DNA of 64,000 nt from Cupriavidus oxalaticus (GCF_004768545.1 NZ_CP038636.1:62001-126000); one strand, 5' to 3'; numbered from the stretch's first letter, positions 26,874-36,328 are shown. The notes: generated from the letters alone by a model not told the origin. Numbers and translations: made by a program.

Positions 26874-28208
26874 TTGAACGCAACCGAGGCCTTTGGGCCG
26901 TTCTTCAGCACAGTCAAGGCAGGGCCGCTGCCCGCCGAGGTGCTGCATCATGCGAAGCGCGCGCTGGTCGACTGGCATGCGGCGCTGTTTCCGGGCATCG
27001 GCACCGATGCGTTCCAACGCCTGCAAAGCGTGCTGGAAGAGGAGCTTGGCCGCGGCAACGCGACGCTGCCAATGGGGCAACGTGCCACGGCGCGCGCCGC
27101 GGCGCTACTCAATGGCGCTGCCGCCCACGCTGCGGAGATCGACGACAGTTTCCGTGATGCGATGTACCACCCCGGTGCCGCCACCATCGCCGCCGCGATT
27201 GCTGCGGCACAGGACGTGGGCGCCAGCGGCGAGACGTTGCTGAAGGGCGTCGTCGTCGGCTATGAGGTGTCAACGCGTATCGGCGTCGTGCTGGGCCGGG
27301 CGCACTATCGTTTCTGGCACAGCACCGCCACGGTCGGCACCTTTGGCGCGGCGGCCGCCGCGGCGTTCATCTATGGCGCGAACGAGGAGCAGCTTGCCCA
27401 CGCGCTGGCGACTGCGGCCACTTTCGCCGCCGGACTGCAGCAGGCGTTCCGCATGGACTCGATGTCCAAGCCCCTTCACGCGGGCCGGGCTGCGGAGGGC
27501 GGATTGCTCGCCGCCCGCGCCGCCATCGCGGGCATCACCGGTTCGCTCGATGTGCTCGACGGTGAGACCGGCATGGGGCACGCGATGTCGGACGGCCCTG
27601 ACTGGAACGGGCTGGCATCGACCCTTGGGAAAGACTTCCATATTTGCCGGCTGACCTTCAAGAACCACATTGGCTGCGGCCATACCTTCGCCGCCATCGA
27701 CGGTGCGCTGGCGCTGAAAGCGAAGCTGGGCATCGAAACGGCCCAAATCCGTCGCCTCCGCGTCGCCACCTATCGTCCGGCGCTGGATATCGCCTGCTAT
27801 CTCGACCCCAAGAGCGAGAACGAAGCCAAGTTCAGCCTCAAGTTCATCGTCGCCGCCGCCCTGGTGCATGGCAGCGTGCGCCTGTCGGCATACACGCCGG
27901 AACGGCTGTGGGACAGCGAGACGCGCCGGCTGATGGCCTGCATGACGGTCGAGGTCGACCCTGAGATCGACGGCCGGTTTCCTGGCAAGCGCGCCGCAAG
28001 GGTGGAGATCGAAACCCGGGACGGTGCCACGGCAGACTACCTGCAGCCGAATCGCAAGGGTGATCCGGAGGATCCGCTGACCGACGACGACCTTGACGGC
28101 AAGTTGATCGAACTGGCATCGCCGGTGATAGGTACCGATGGCGCGCGCCGGCTGGCGCAGAAGATCTGGCACATCGACACGCAGCTGGAGGTCAGTCTGT
28201 TTGGCTGA
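26874..28208 (+). CDS. MmgE/PrpD-family protein
   Basis: A 444-residue MmgE/PrpD protein that starts at a TTG, supported by GAGGAGAACCC just upstream and by the absence of a nearby ATG. Landmarks: AALLNGAAAHAAEIDDSFRD, the His-containing MYHPGAATIAAAIA, FRMDSMSKPLHAGRAAEGG, and RLTFKNHIGCGHTFAAIDGA. It is a paralogue type of the protein at 13996, with different sequence at the substrate loops (DDSFRDAMYHPG versus DDFHNAKVHLG), so probably a different substrate. Cytosolic dehydratase/decarboxylase/isomerase-like activity on a polycarboxylate is expected from the family. Confidence 0.87.
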   Translation: MNATEAFGPFFSTVKAGPLPAEVLHHAKRALVDWHAALFPGIGTDAFQRLQSVLEEELGRGNATLPMGQRATARAAALLNGAAAHAAEIDDSFRDAMYHPGAATIAAAIAAAQDVGASGETLLKGVVVGYEVSTRIGVVLGRAHYRFWHSTATVGTFGAAAAAAFIYGANEEQLAHALATAATFAAGLQQAFRMDSMSKPLHAGRAAEGGLLAARAAIAGITGSLDVLDGETGMGHAMSDGPDWNGLASTLGKDFHICRLTFKNHIGCGHTFAAIDGALALKAKLGIETAQIRRLRVATYRPALDIACYLDPKSENEAKFSLKFIVAAALVHGSVRLSAYTPERLWDSETRRLMACMTVEVDPEIDGRFPGKRAARVEIETRDGATADYLQPNRKGDPEDPLTDDDLDGKLIELASPVIGTDGARRLAQKIWHIDTQLEVSLFG

Positions 28209-28242
28209 CTAATGGAGGCCCAGCGCCGAGGAGATCAGGATC

Positions 28243-29226
28243 ATGCTTAGCATTCTTGCCATAGGTCGACTGCTGTTCGCCATGCTGGTGACGGCGTTGC
28301 CGATCATTCCCCTGGCCGCGCACGCGCAGCCCTACCCGGCGCGGCCGGTGCGCATCATCGTGCCATTCCCCGCAGGCGGGGGCACTGACGTGATCGCCCG
28401 CTCGCTGGGCGATGAATTGTCGCGCGGCATGGGTAAGCCCTTCATCGTTGAAAACAAGCCCGGCGCCGGCTCGGTCATGGGCAATGACCTGGTCGCCAAG
28501 AGTTCGGCGGATGGCTATACGCTGCTGCTTACCACCAGTGCCTTTTCTATCGTCGCCAGCATTGGCATCAAGTTGCCGTATGGCGGCATCCAAGCCTTCG
28601 AGCCGGTGGCGCTGCTCGGCCGCGCGCCAAATGTGGTGCTGGTTCGCAACGATAGCCGAATCCGCTCGGCGGCAGATCTGCTGCGCGATGCCAAAGCCAA
28701 TCCGGGCAAGCTGACCTATGGCTCGGCAGGTAACGGGACGTCGGTGCACCTGGCAGCCGAGTATTTCCAGTCCTTGGCTGGTATCCGGCTCGTGCACGTG
28801 CCATACCGTGGCTCAGCACCTCAGTTCGCCGACCTGCTGGCCGGCCATATCGATGTCGCGTTCGCGACGATGGCCAGCGCCGCAACGCTGATCCGCGACG
28901 GGCGCGTGCGGGCGCTGGCCGTGACCTCGCCCGCGCGGTCCCCGGCTTTCCCGGAGGTGCCTGCCGTCGCGGAGGCTGGCGTCAAAGGTTACAGCGCCGA
29001 GGTCTGGTACGGCGTCTTCGTACCGAAGGGAACGCCGGCGACGGTGGTCGCCGCGCTGCATCGAGCCATCGCCCAGGCATCTGCCGGTGGCGCGTTCCGC
29101 GAAAGGCTGGCGCGCGAAGGGGTGGTGGGCGGCATTGGTTCGCCACAGGATCTTTGCGCCACTGCCGAGCAGGAGGTCAGTCGTTGGCTGCAAGTGGTGA
29201 AGGACAAGGAGATCCGCATCGAGTAG
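28243..29226 (+). CDS. Bug-family (TctC-like) receptor 6
   Basis: A 327-residue periplasmic receptor with a hydrophobic signal ending IIPLAAHAQPYPARP. Signatures: VRIIVPFPAGGGTDVIARSL, FIVENKPGAGSVMGNDLVA, DGYTLLLTTSAFSIV, VPAVAEAGVKGYSAEVWYG. It follows the MmgE/PrpD gene by 34 bp and is the last structural gene of the operon begun at 22035, with the IclR gene next. This operon therefore has a receptor at each end, which may mean two related ligands or one transport receptor plus one sensor. Confidence 0.92.
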   Translation: MLSILAIGRLLFAMLVTALPIIPLAAHAQPYPARPVRIIVPFPAGGGTDVIARSLGDELSRGMGKPFIVENKPGAGSVMGNDLVAKSSADGYTLLLTTSAFSIVASIGIKLPYGGIQAFEPVALLGRAPNVVLVRNDSRIRSAADLLRDAKANPGKLTYGSAGNGTSVHLAAEYFQSLAGIRLVHVPYRGSAPQFADLLAGHIDVAFATMASAATLIRDGRVRALAVTSPARSPAFPEVPAVAEAGVKGYSAEVWYGVFVPKGTPATVVAALHRAIAQASAGGAFRERLAREGVVGGIGSPQDLCATAEQEVSRWLQVVKDKEIRIE

Positions 29227-29304
29227 CATTGCCCGCAGCCCAACATACGCAGGCGCCGGGCGCCGACTTCCAGAACGGTCACTGGCCCGCAGTGACTCCC
29301 TGCT

Positions 29305-30108
29305 ATGCCGAGCAGCATCGTCAACATCGAACGGATCAAACCAGGCCAAGGCAAGGCGACGCCCAACCGCTCGCTAGAGCGTGGCATTGCCGTACTACGC
29401 GCCTTTCGCGCCGGCTCGTCCATGCTCGGCAACAGTGAAATTGCCGAGCGCACCGGCTTGTCCCGCTCCACAGTCAGCCGCCTGACGCAGTCGCTGATAG
29501 AGACCGGCATGCTCGAGTATGTCCCGCAGTTCCGGGCCTACCGGCTGGGTGTGCCGGTCCTCAGTATGGCGCATGCCATGCGCGACGGCTCGCAGGTTCT
29601 CAGGGTCGCGGCGCCGATGATGGCCGAGGTTGCCATGCGTCAGAAGATCAATGTCGGACTGGCGGTGGCGGAGGGCGACGAGATGATTTACCTGGAGTCG
29701 TTCCGCTACAACCGGCGCCAGTCACTGCGTACGGTGGTGAGCGGACAGCGCATCCCGATGGCGCTGACCTCTCTCGGCCGCGCGCACCTGGCAACGCTGT
29801 CACCGGAGGCTTTCAGTGCGATGATGAGGGTCATGGCCGACAAGTACCGCGGCCGCGGCTGGGGCGCACTGCGACGGGAAATCGATGCTGCGGTGTGCTC
29901 CGTGCATGAGAAGGGCTACTGCGTTGCGTCATGGCAGCCTCAGGTCGTGGCCATGGCAACACCAATGCGCTTTGACGAGTATACGGCCCATGTATTGAAC
30001 GTCAGTGTATCCACGCAGCAGGATGCCGGCGCTATCGAGGCGGCGCTGGCCAAGCCACTGATGGAACTTGCGGCAGCGATACAAGCGCGGATGCTTCGGG
30101 GAGAGTAA
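29305..30108 (+). CDS. IclR-family transcriptional regulator
   Basis: A 267-residue IclR protein. The N-terminal winged helix spans about 20-85 (NRSLERGIAVLRAFRAG, then NSEIAERTGLSRSTVSRLTQ), and the C-terminal effector domain follows (INVGLAVAEGDEMIYLES, VSGQRIPMALTSLGRAHLA, VLNVSVSTQQ). IclR proteins respond to carboxylic acids and often control aromatic or organic-acid catabolism. It lies 78 bp after the Bug gene and probably belongs to the same transcript. The palindrome at 21905 and its near-copy at 30339 flank the gene set and make it the likely regulator. Confidence 0.9.
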   Translation: MPSSIVNIERIKPGQGKATPNRSLERGIAVLRAFRAGSSMLGNSEIAERTGLSRSTVSRLTQSLIETGMLEYVPQFRAYRLGVPVLSMAHAMRDGSQVLRVAAPMMAEVAMRQKINVGLAVAEGDEMIYLESFRYNRRQSLRTVVSGQRIPMALTSLGRAHLATLSPEAFSAMMRVMADKYRGRGWGALRREIDAAVCSVHEKGYCVASWQPQVVAMATPMRFDEYTAHVLNVSVSTQQDAGAIEAALAKPLMELAAAIQARMLRGE

Positions 30109-30129
30109 GGCGTCGACGCGGTCGCCTTA
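30106..30129 (+). terminator. Possible terminator hairpin after the IclR gene
   Basis: TAAGGCG (30106-30112, including the IclR stop) pairs with CGCCTTA (30123-30129) over a 10-base loop. Only a short TT follows, so it would be weak or Rho-assisted. Confidence 0.4.
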
Positions 30130-30338
30130 TTGCCACGTTCGCTAATACCTATAGCAAATTTTAAAAGGGGAGGTAAGGATGGGGTCAGACCGCCATTGCA
30201 GTGGGCCGTTCACGCTGCCCGACGAGATTGGCGTTGCAGAGGGTAACGCATCAAATTGGTTTCGATACCTTGCAGAATTGAAGGGCTTCCCGCCCGTGAG
30301 TGTCACCACACCGGCCTGACGTGGCTCGGCACAGATCC

Positions 30339-30357
30339 AATTTCAATGGATGGAATT
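30339..30357. promoter_or_regulatory. Near-copy of the IclR-type palindrome
   Basis: AATTTCAATGGATGGAATT matches the 21905 palindrome with two changes in the left arm and keeps the 8-3-8 layout. It lies in the 366-bp gap between the IclR gene and the 3-hydroxyacyl-CoA dehydrogenase at 30475, where it could control the latter. I see no other feature in that gap apart from the weak hairpin. Confidence 0.45.
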
Positions 30358-30474
30358 GAGCGGGTGCGCGGCGGCTCCATGAGAGTTACTCTCCGCCATC
30401 ATGGGAGACTGCAGCCCTGGGTTGCCCTTCTAGTGCGGCCATCGGCCACTCTCCGACTCAAACAGAGCGTCTCT

Positions 30475-31998
30475 ATGAACTCTTCTGACATCAACACCCT
30501 TGGCATCGTCGGCACCGGCGCCATGGGCCGGGGCATCGCGCAGATCGCCGCGCAGGCAGGCCTGACCGTCAACCTGTACGACGCCAACCCGCAGGCGGTG
30601 GAAGCCGCGCGCAAGTACCTGCAGGACACGCTGGCCAAGCTCGCGGACAAGGGCAAGCTCAGCGCCGCCGACGCCGAGGCCACGCTGGCCCGCGTCAAGC
30701 CCTGCGGTGCGCTGGAAGACCTAGCCGGCTGCGACATGGTGCTCGAAGCCATCGTCGAGAAGCTGGAGGTCAAGCGTGACCTGGTGGCCAAGCTCGAAGC
30801 CATCCTGCGCGAAGACGCCATCATCGCCTCGAACACCTCGTCGCTGTCGATCACCGCGATCGCGGTCGGTTCGAAACATCCCGGCCGCATCGCCGGCTAC
30901 CACTTCTTCAACCCGGTGCCGCTGATGAAGGTGGTCGAGGTCATCGATGGCCTGTCGGGCAACCCGGCGGTGGGCGACGCGCTGATGGCGCTGTCGCGCC
31001 GCATGGGCCATACGCCGGTGCGCTGCAAGGACATGCCGGGCTTTATCGTCAACCATGCCGGCCGCGGCATGAATATCGAGGGCCTGAAGGCGGCGCAGGA
31101 AGGCGTGGCCGGATTCGCCGACATCGACAACATCATGCGCGAGCAGGCCGGTTTCCGCATGGGGCCGTTCGAGCTGATGGACCTGACCGGGCTGGACGTG
31201 TCGCACCCGGTGATGGAATCGATCTACAACCAGTTCTACCAGGAGCCGCGCTACCGTCCGTCGCCGATCACCGCGATCCGCGCGGTCGGCGGGCTGATCG
31301 GGCGCAAGGCCGGCGCCGGTTTCTATGCCTATGCCGATGGCCAGAAGCAGGTGCCGGCCGCCGCCGCGGTGCCAAGCGCGCGCCCGTCGAGCGTGTGGGT
31401 CAGCCACGCCAGCGAGCGCGGCCACGCCATGGTCACCAAGCTGCTGGGCGCGCTCGGCGTGACCCCGGAAGGCGGCAACCAGCCCTCGGCCGACGCGCTG
31501 ATCATCGTCACGCCGCTGGGCCTGGACGCCACCACCAGCGCGCTGCAGCAGGGCCTGGACCCGGCCCGCACCGTTGCCATCGACACGCTGCTGCCGTTCG
31601 AGGCCACCAGGCGCCGCACGCTGATGACCACGCCGGCCACCAGCGCCGCCGCGCGCGACGCCGCGCATGGCCTGTTCGCCAGCGACGGCGTGCCGGTCAC
31701 GGTGATCCGCGACTCCGCCGGCTTCGTTGCCCAGCGCGTGCTCTGCTGCATCATCAACATCGCCAGCGATATCGCGCAGCAGCGCATCGCCACGCCGGCC
31801 GACATCGACCTGGCCGTGAACCTCGGCCTGGGTTACCCCAAGGGCCCGCTGGCGCTCGGCGACGCGGTCGGTCCGCAACTGGTGCTGGAAACGCTGCGCA
31901 ACATGGAAGCGGTGACCGGCGACATGCGCTATCGCCCGAGCCCGTGGCTGTGGCGCCGTGGTGGCCTGGGCCTCTCCCTACTGACTGTCGAGGCGTGA
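30475..31998 (+). CDS. paaH: 3-hydroxyacyl-CoA dehydrogenase (PaaH type)
   Basis: A 507-residue enzyme of the PaaH/PaaC type. The NAD-binding domain occupies about 1-190 (LGIVGTGAMGRGIAQIAAQA; catalytic His in GYHFFNPVPLMKVVEVIDGL), followed by two copies of the 3HCDH C-terminal domain (DMPGFIVNHAGRGMNIEGL near 190-290 and DSAGFVAQRVLCCIINIASD near 410-507), which gives the typical length of about 500. It oxidises 3-hydroxyacyl-CoA, for example in phenylacetate breakdown or beta-oxidation. The ATG at 30475 is chosen over one at 30256 because homology starts there. No other paa genes are nearby, so the gene symbol is by similarity only. Confidence 0.88.
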   Translation: MNSSDINTLGIVGTGAMGRGIAQIAAQAGLTVNLYDANPQAVEAARKYLQDTLAKLADKGKLSAADAEATLARVKPCGALEDLAGCDMVLEAIVEKLEVKRDLVAKLEAILREDAIIASNTSSLSITAIAVGSKHPGRIAGYHFFNPVPLMKVVEVIDGLSGNPAVGDALMALSRRMGHTPVRCKDMPGFIVNHAGRGMNIEGLKAAQEGVAGFADIDNIMREQAGFRMGPFELMDLTGLDVSHPVMESIYNQFYQEPRYRPSPITAIRAVGGLIGRKAGAGFYAYADGQKQVPAAAAVPSARPSSVWVSHASERGHAMVTKLLGALGVTPEGGNQPSADALIIVTPLGLDATTSALQQGLDPARTVAIDTLLPFEATRRRTLMTTPATSAAARDAAHGLFASDGVPVTVIRDSAGFVAQRVLCCIINIASDIAQQRIATPADIDLAVNLGLGYPKGPLALGDAVGPQLVLETLRNMEAVTGDMRYRPSPWLWRRGGLGLSLLTVEA

Positions 31999-32203
31999 TT
32001 TCAGGTGATCTCGACGAGCACATCAAGGATAGGCCCGTACTCGTAAGTATTTCGTCGAGCCGCATCACGGGCCGTCGCAAGCCGATGACGAAAGACCGTT
32101 CGCGGTAGGAGGACGGACATCCGTTGGCGCACGCCGAATGTCGCAAAATGGCCGACAACTGCCGTCCAAGCAAATCGGGCCGCCCCCAGCCGGCCACGGC
32201 TCC

Positions 32204-32577
32204 TTAGCGCGACTCCTGCGCCGACCCCTGCGAAGACCCACGCCCATCCCTGCCGTGAAACACCCACCCCCACGCAAACGGCCTCGGATCGACCAACGTG
32301 CTCATTGCCCGCGCGTAGTCGAGCATCAGCCCCGGCGTCCACGCCATCGTCGCCGCACGCTTGCGTAAGTGCGCAGCTACCCAGAGGTCAGTCGTCCAGC
32401 AGGCGGAACAGTGGCCACCAGCCGATGAGGCATGCCCACACGCGCGCGGCGCCGCCTTCCAGCGCGGCGTCGAGCGCGTGCGCCACAGTGCTGGAGCAGT
32501 TGCGGTGCATGAGGTTGTAGGTGGCATTCTGGCGACACTCGTCCCAGAATGCACGCTCACGGCAGGGCCAAGCGCCC
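32204..32577 (-). pseudogene. Decayed 3' end of a conserved gene, broken by a frameshift
   Basis: On the minus strand one frame opens after a TGA near 32580 and reads AFWDECRQNATYNLMHRNCS, then TVAHALDAALEGG and ACLIGWWPLFRLLDD, stopping near 32398. The next frame continues seamlessly as LWVAAHLRKRAATMAWTPG, LMLDYARAMSTLVDPRPFAW and ends at 32204. The NCS-ALDAALEG segment looks like a conserved Cys-containing domain of membrane-associated proteins, but I cannot name the family safely. No start codon or N-terminal part remains; the amidase gene ends only 62 bp away. It marks an old rearrangement. 31999-32203 holds nothing I recognise. Confidence 0.45.
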
Positions 32578-32641
32578 GGTCACCGCTGCGCCGCATGCCC
32601 ATAAGCTTCCGATGCGGCTCGAACACGGGGCGCTCCCTCAG

Positions 32642-34072
32642 TCAGGACCGGTTAGCCCGCATCTCGGCCAGCCCCGACCAGCCGGCGCACCGTTCGATGG
32701 CCTCGCCAGCCGCCAGGCAAAGCGCCTCCTGGAAGCGCCCCGCCACCAATTGCACACCCATCGGCGTGCTGCCTGCCATGCCGGTCGGCACCGACAAGCC
32801 CGGCAGGCCGAGCATGGCCGGCGCCAGCAGCGGGCTTTGCGCGTCCAGGATCTCGCGCATGGCGGCATCGCCCTGCTGGTCCGCGTCGACCGCAAACGGG
32901 CGCTGCCATGAAACCGGCATCAGCAGCAGCGGATATTGCGCAAGAAAGAGCTGCCAGTCGCGCAGCAGGTTGGAGCGCAGGGCCAGGGCGTCCATATAGC
33001 CCACGAGATCCAGATCCGGGGCCAGCCGGTACATGCTGCCGAAGGCGCGGCGGATTGCGTCATCGCCGTCGGTCTCTACGGCTTGCCGTACGCTGGCTTT
33101 GGTCTCGTTCATGGTGAGTGCCAGCCACAGCTCCGCTGCCTCGGTGAAGCGCGGCGGTGCGGCTTCCTCGACCGTATAGCCGGCCTGTTCCAACCATCGT
33201 GCCGCCTGCGCGACCGCAGCGACAACCTCGGGGTCGGCGCGGTAGCCCGGCAGCGAGGTACATACGGCCACTCTTGTACCAGGCTTGTAGGCATTGGCCG
33301 GCTGGGCAGCATCCAGCGGCGCGGGCGTCCACCACGGATCCCTGGCATCGGCCGCGGACATCGCCGCCAGCGCCAGGCGCAGGTCCGCCACGCTGCGCGC
33401 GAGCGGCCCCTGCACCGAGGTCATGTGCATGCCGATGGTGCGCTCCCGCGACTGGGACGGATTGAACGCCGGCACCCGACCGAAGCTCGGCCGCAGGCCT
33501 GCCACGCCGCAGGCATAGGCCGGATAGCGGATCGACCCGCCCTGGTCGTTGCCGTGCGCCAGCGGGCCGATGCCGGCCGCAACCGCTGCCGCCGCGCCGC
33601 CGCTGGAGCCACCGGGTGTACGCGTGGCGTCGTAGGGATTGAGCGTGCGGCCGTGCGGGGCGTTGTCGGTGAACCAGCGCATCGAGAACGCCGGCGTATT
33701 GTTGCGGCCGATGATGATGGCGCCCGCCTTGCGCAGGTTGGCGACCGCTGGGCTGTCGGCAGTGGCCACGGTGCTGCGGTAGGCCGCTACGCCATTGGTA
33801 GTGGCGCGCCCCGCCTGGTCCACGTTCACCTTGATCGTCACGGGCACGCCGTGTAGCGGGCCCACCGGCTCGCCGCGTGCCAGCATGGCATCGGCTTCGG
33901 CGGCAGTGTGCAGGGCCTCGTCGGCCAGCACCTCGACCACCGCGTTGAGGCGGGGGTTGACGTCGTCCAGCCGGGCCAGGCAGCTTGCCGCCGCCTCGCG
34001 GCACGAGATTTCCCGGGAGGCGATATGCCGCGCGAGATCGACGGCGCTCAGGCGCCACAGTTCGTTGCTCAT
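32642..34072 (-). CDS. Amidase signature-family hydrolase
   Basis: A 476-residue amidase with the Ser-cisSer-Lys triad visible: Lys in [10 protein letters not shown] (about residue 80), the Gly/Ser-rich [18 protein letters not shown] and the nucleophile Ser in [15 protein letters not shown]. The ATG at 34072 begins [19 protein letters not shown], the usual amidase start; an in-frame ATG at 34105 adds only eleven unlikely residues. The family hydrolyses amides, and some members transfer to ammonia. It is downstream of, and 76 bp from, the Bug receptor on the same strand; together they may import and hydrolyse an amide or release a carboxylate. Cytosolic. Confidence 0.9.
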   Translation of the reverse strand: MSNELWRLSAVDLARHIASREISCREAAASCLARLDDVNPRLNAVVEVLADEALHTAAEADAMLARGEPVGPLHGVPVTIKVNVDQAGRATTNGVAAYRSTVATADSPAVANLRKAGAIIIGRNNTPAFSMRWFTDNAPHGRTLNPYDATRTPGGSSGGAAAAVAAGIGPLAHGNDQGGSIRYPAYACGVAGLRPSFGRVPAFNPSQSRERTIGMHMTSVQGPLARSVADLRLALAAMSAADARDPWWTPAPLDAAQPANAYKPGTRVAVCTSLPGYRADPEVVAAVAQAARWLEQAGYTVEEAAPPRFTEAAELWLALTMNETKASVRQAVETDGDDAIRRAFGSMYRLAPDLDLVGYMDALALRSNLLRDWQLFLAQYPLLLMPVSWQRPFAVDADQQGDAAMREILDAQSPLLAPAMLGLPGLSVPTGMAGSTPMGVQLVAGRFQEALCLAAGEAIERCAGWSGLAEMRANRS

Positions 34073-34148
34073 GGATGGTCCGTTGTGGTTGTGGATGCGA
34101 TGCAATCGGTGATGCGCACGGCTGCCCGGCGCGGCGGCAAGCGCGCGA

Positions 34149-35162
34149 TCAGTCGGCCTTGATGCCGGCGCGCCTGACGGTGGCGCCCCAGCGGGGCACC
34201 TCGCTGCGGATCAGGCTGGCAAACGCCTCGGGCGTGGAGGGCATGGCCTCGATCGACAGCGCGGCATTCGCCTTGACCACGGCGGGATCTGCCAGGGCCT
34301 TGTTGAGCGCAGCGTTGAGTTTGCGGATGACGGGCATGGGCGTACCCGCCGGCGCTACCAGCCCGCCCCAGGCCACCACCTCGAAGCCCTTGATGCCGCT
34401 CTCGTCCACGGTGGGCACCTGCGGCAGCACCGGCACGCGCTGCAGGCTGGTCACGGCCAGCGCCTTGATCTGCTTGCCGGCAATGAACTGCTGGATGCCC
34501 GAGACGTTGTCGAACATCACATCGACCTGGCCGTTGACCATGTCGCCCAGCGCCTGCGCGCCGCTCTTGTAGGGCACATGCAGCATCCTGATGCCGGTGC
34601 TGCCCTGTACCAGCTCACCCGCCAGGTGAGCGCCCGAGCCGATGCCCAGCGACCCCATCACCACCTTGCCGGGGTGCTGCTTCGCGTACGCGACCAGCTC
34701 GGCAAGGTTGTTGGCCGGCAGGTCCTTGCGCGCCACCAGCACATAGGCGTTGCCAATTGCCAGACCAATCGGCGCGAGATCCTTTTCCGGGTCGTAGGGC
34801 AGCCTGGTGTAGAAGGTGCGGTTGACGGCCAGCGTGACCATATTGCCGTAGCCGATGGTGTAGCCGTCGGCGGCGGAGGTGGCCACCAGTTGGGTCCCGA
34901 CGATGCCGCCGGCGCTGGGCCGGTTGTCGATCACCACCGGCTTGCCCAGTTCGCGGCCCATCGCCTCTGCGATCGGGCGCAGCGCCACGTCCACGCCCGC
35001 ACCGGCCGCATAGGGCACCACCATCTTGAGTGGCCGCTCCGGCCACTCGGCCCGCGCCAGCAGTGGCGCGGTGCATAGGGCTGTTATCGCCAGGGCGGCC
35101 ATTGCCCGCACGGCGAAACGGGTGACGACCGGTCGTTCTGTCGGGGTGCGCGTCTTCTCCAT
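34149..35162 (-). CDS. Bug-family (TctC-like) receptor 7
   Basis: A 337-residue periplasmic receptor. GAGGAGACAC precedes the ATG at 35162; the signal peptide contains AVRAMAALAITALCTAPLLA and is cleaved before EWPERP. Signatures: LKMVVPYAAGAGVDVALRPI, VVIDNRPSAGGIVGTQLVA, DGYTIGYGNMVTLAVN, VPTVDESGIKGFEVVAWGG. It is divergent from the LysR gene at 35336 (173 bp between starts) and upstream of the amidase, giving a typical regulator/receptor/enzyme trio. The only Bug gene in the window on the minus strand. Confidence 0.92.
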   Translation of the reverse strand: MEKTRTPTERPVVTRFAVRAMAALAITALCTAPLLARAEWPERPLKMVVPYAAGAGVDVALRPIAEAMGRELGKPVVIDNRPSAGGIVGTQLVATSAADGYTIGYGNMVTLAVNRTFYTRLPYDPEKDLAPIGLAIGNAYVLVARKDLPANNLAELVAYAKQHPGKVVMGSLGIGSGAHLAGELVQGSTGIRMLHVPYKSGAQALGDMVNGQVDVMFDNVSGIQQFIAGKQIKALAVTSLQRVPVLPQVPTVDESGIKGFEVVAWGGLVAPAGTPMPVIRKLNAALNKALADPAVVKANAALSIEAMPSTPEAFASLIRSEVPRWGATVRRAGIKAD

Positions 35163-35335
35163 GTGTCTCCTCGCTGTTTTCTTTGCATTGGCATGGGGTT
35201 CGCAACAAGGCTACGCAGATAGAATGAAAGCCAAAAGACGCTAAATTCTTTGTGATGACAACTCAGGGTTGTCGTCATTATCGCCAGCAAGCGCAAGACA
35301 TCCCGGCCCATGGACCGGGAAGCGAGGGAGACAAC

Positions 35336-36250
35336 GTGAAGGACCATCACCTGAAGGCCTGGCTGAGCCTGGTGGAGACCGGCAGCATCCGCGGCGCGGC
35401 ACGCGGCCTGCACCTGAGTCAAGCCGCCATTACCAAGGCCATCCGCGAACTGGAACAGGACCTGGATGCGCCGCTGATCGTGCGCAGCTCGCGCGGCGTG
35501 ACGCTGACCGAATGCGGCCACCAGCTCACCCTGCGGGCGCGGCTGGCGCAGGCGCAGCTTGCACTGGCACGGCAGGACATCCGCCAGTTGCAGGGCGGCA
35601 AGCAGGCGCACGTATCGGTAGCGGTCACGCCGATGGTCTTCCTGAGCCTGCTGCCCGACGTAATCCGCGCCTTCCGCAAGCGCATGCCGCTGGCCGAGCT
35701 CACGCTGGAAGAAGGCATGATGCCGCTGGTGCTGCCCGCACTGCGCGACGGCACCGTCGACTTTGCCGTCGCCGCGCCGGGACAGCAGGCCATTGGCAGC
35801 GAGTTCGTCTTCGAGCCGCTGCAGACGCTGGAGATCATGGTCGCCTGCCGCCGTGGCCATCCGCTGGAACACGCGACCGAGTGGGAACAACTGCTTGAAT
35901 GCGAATGGCTGATGCATCTGTCGCCAGGCAGTCACCACACCTATATGCTCGACCAGTTGCGGGAGGCTGGTATTCCCGTGCCGGCACGGATCATCAAGGC
36001 CAATACCTTTGGCGTGAGCTGGAACCTGATGACGCGCAGCGATGCGCTGCTTTCATGTCCGGCCGGGCTGCTCGGCGTGGAACCGTATGCGCAGCAGGTT
36101 AGCCGGGTCCCGTTGCGGATGCCGTTGCCGCCGATCACGCTGGGGATTCTGACGCTGCGGGATACGCCGCTGTCGTTGGCGGCGGAGACTATGGCGGAAT
36201 TGTTCAGGAGGGAAATTGCGGTGAATGGAGAGAAGCTGGCGACGGGATGA
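35336..36250 (+). CDS. LysR-family transcriptional regulator (GbpR/CbbR-like with C-terminal Bug context)
   Basis: A 304-residue LysR protein starting at the GTG at 35336, which is preceded by GAGGGAGACAAC and gives the aligned start KDHHLKAWLSLVETGSIRGA. Winged helix: ARGLHLSQAAITKAIRELEQ and LIVRSSRGVTLTECG. The effector domain (VSVAVTPMVFLSLLPDVIRA to the end) is of the GbpR/TsaR type. An in-frame ATG at 35252 lies inside the promoter region and is not credible. Divergent from the Bug receptor/amidase pair, which it probably controls. Confidence 0.88.
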   Translation: MKDHHLKAWLSLVETGSIRGAARGLHLSQAAITKAIRELEQDLDAPLIVRSSRGVTLTECGHQLTLRARLAQAQLALARQDIRQLQGGKQAHVSVAVTPMVFLSLLPDVIRAFRKRMPLAELTLEEGMMPLVLPALRDGTVDFAVAAPGQQAIGSEFVFEPLQTLEIMVACRRGHPLEHATEWEQLLECEWLMHLSPGSHHTYMLDQLREAGIPVPARIIKANTFGVSWNLMTRSDALLSCPAGLLGVEPYAQQVSRVPLRMPLPPITLGILTLRDTPLSLAAETMAELFRREIAVNGEKLATG

Positions 36251-36328
36251 CGGGTTCAGGACTCGGCTGCAACAGCATCGAGCGAACCATCGGCAGTGCG
36301 GATTGTGCCGACGGTTCGAGCTGCCAAA

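Noticed and set aside
30475..31998. Phenylacetate (paa) operon
   Set aside because: Only the PaaH-like gene is present; no other paa genes are near it.
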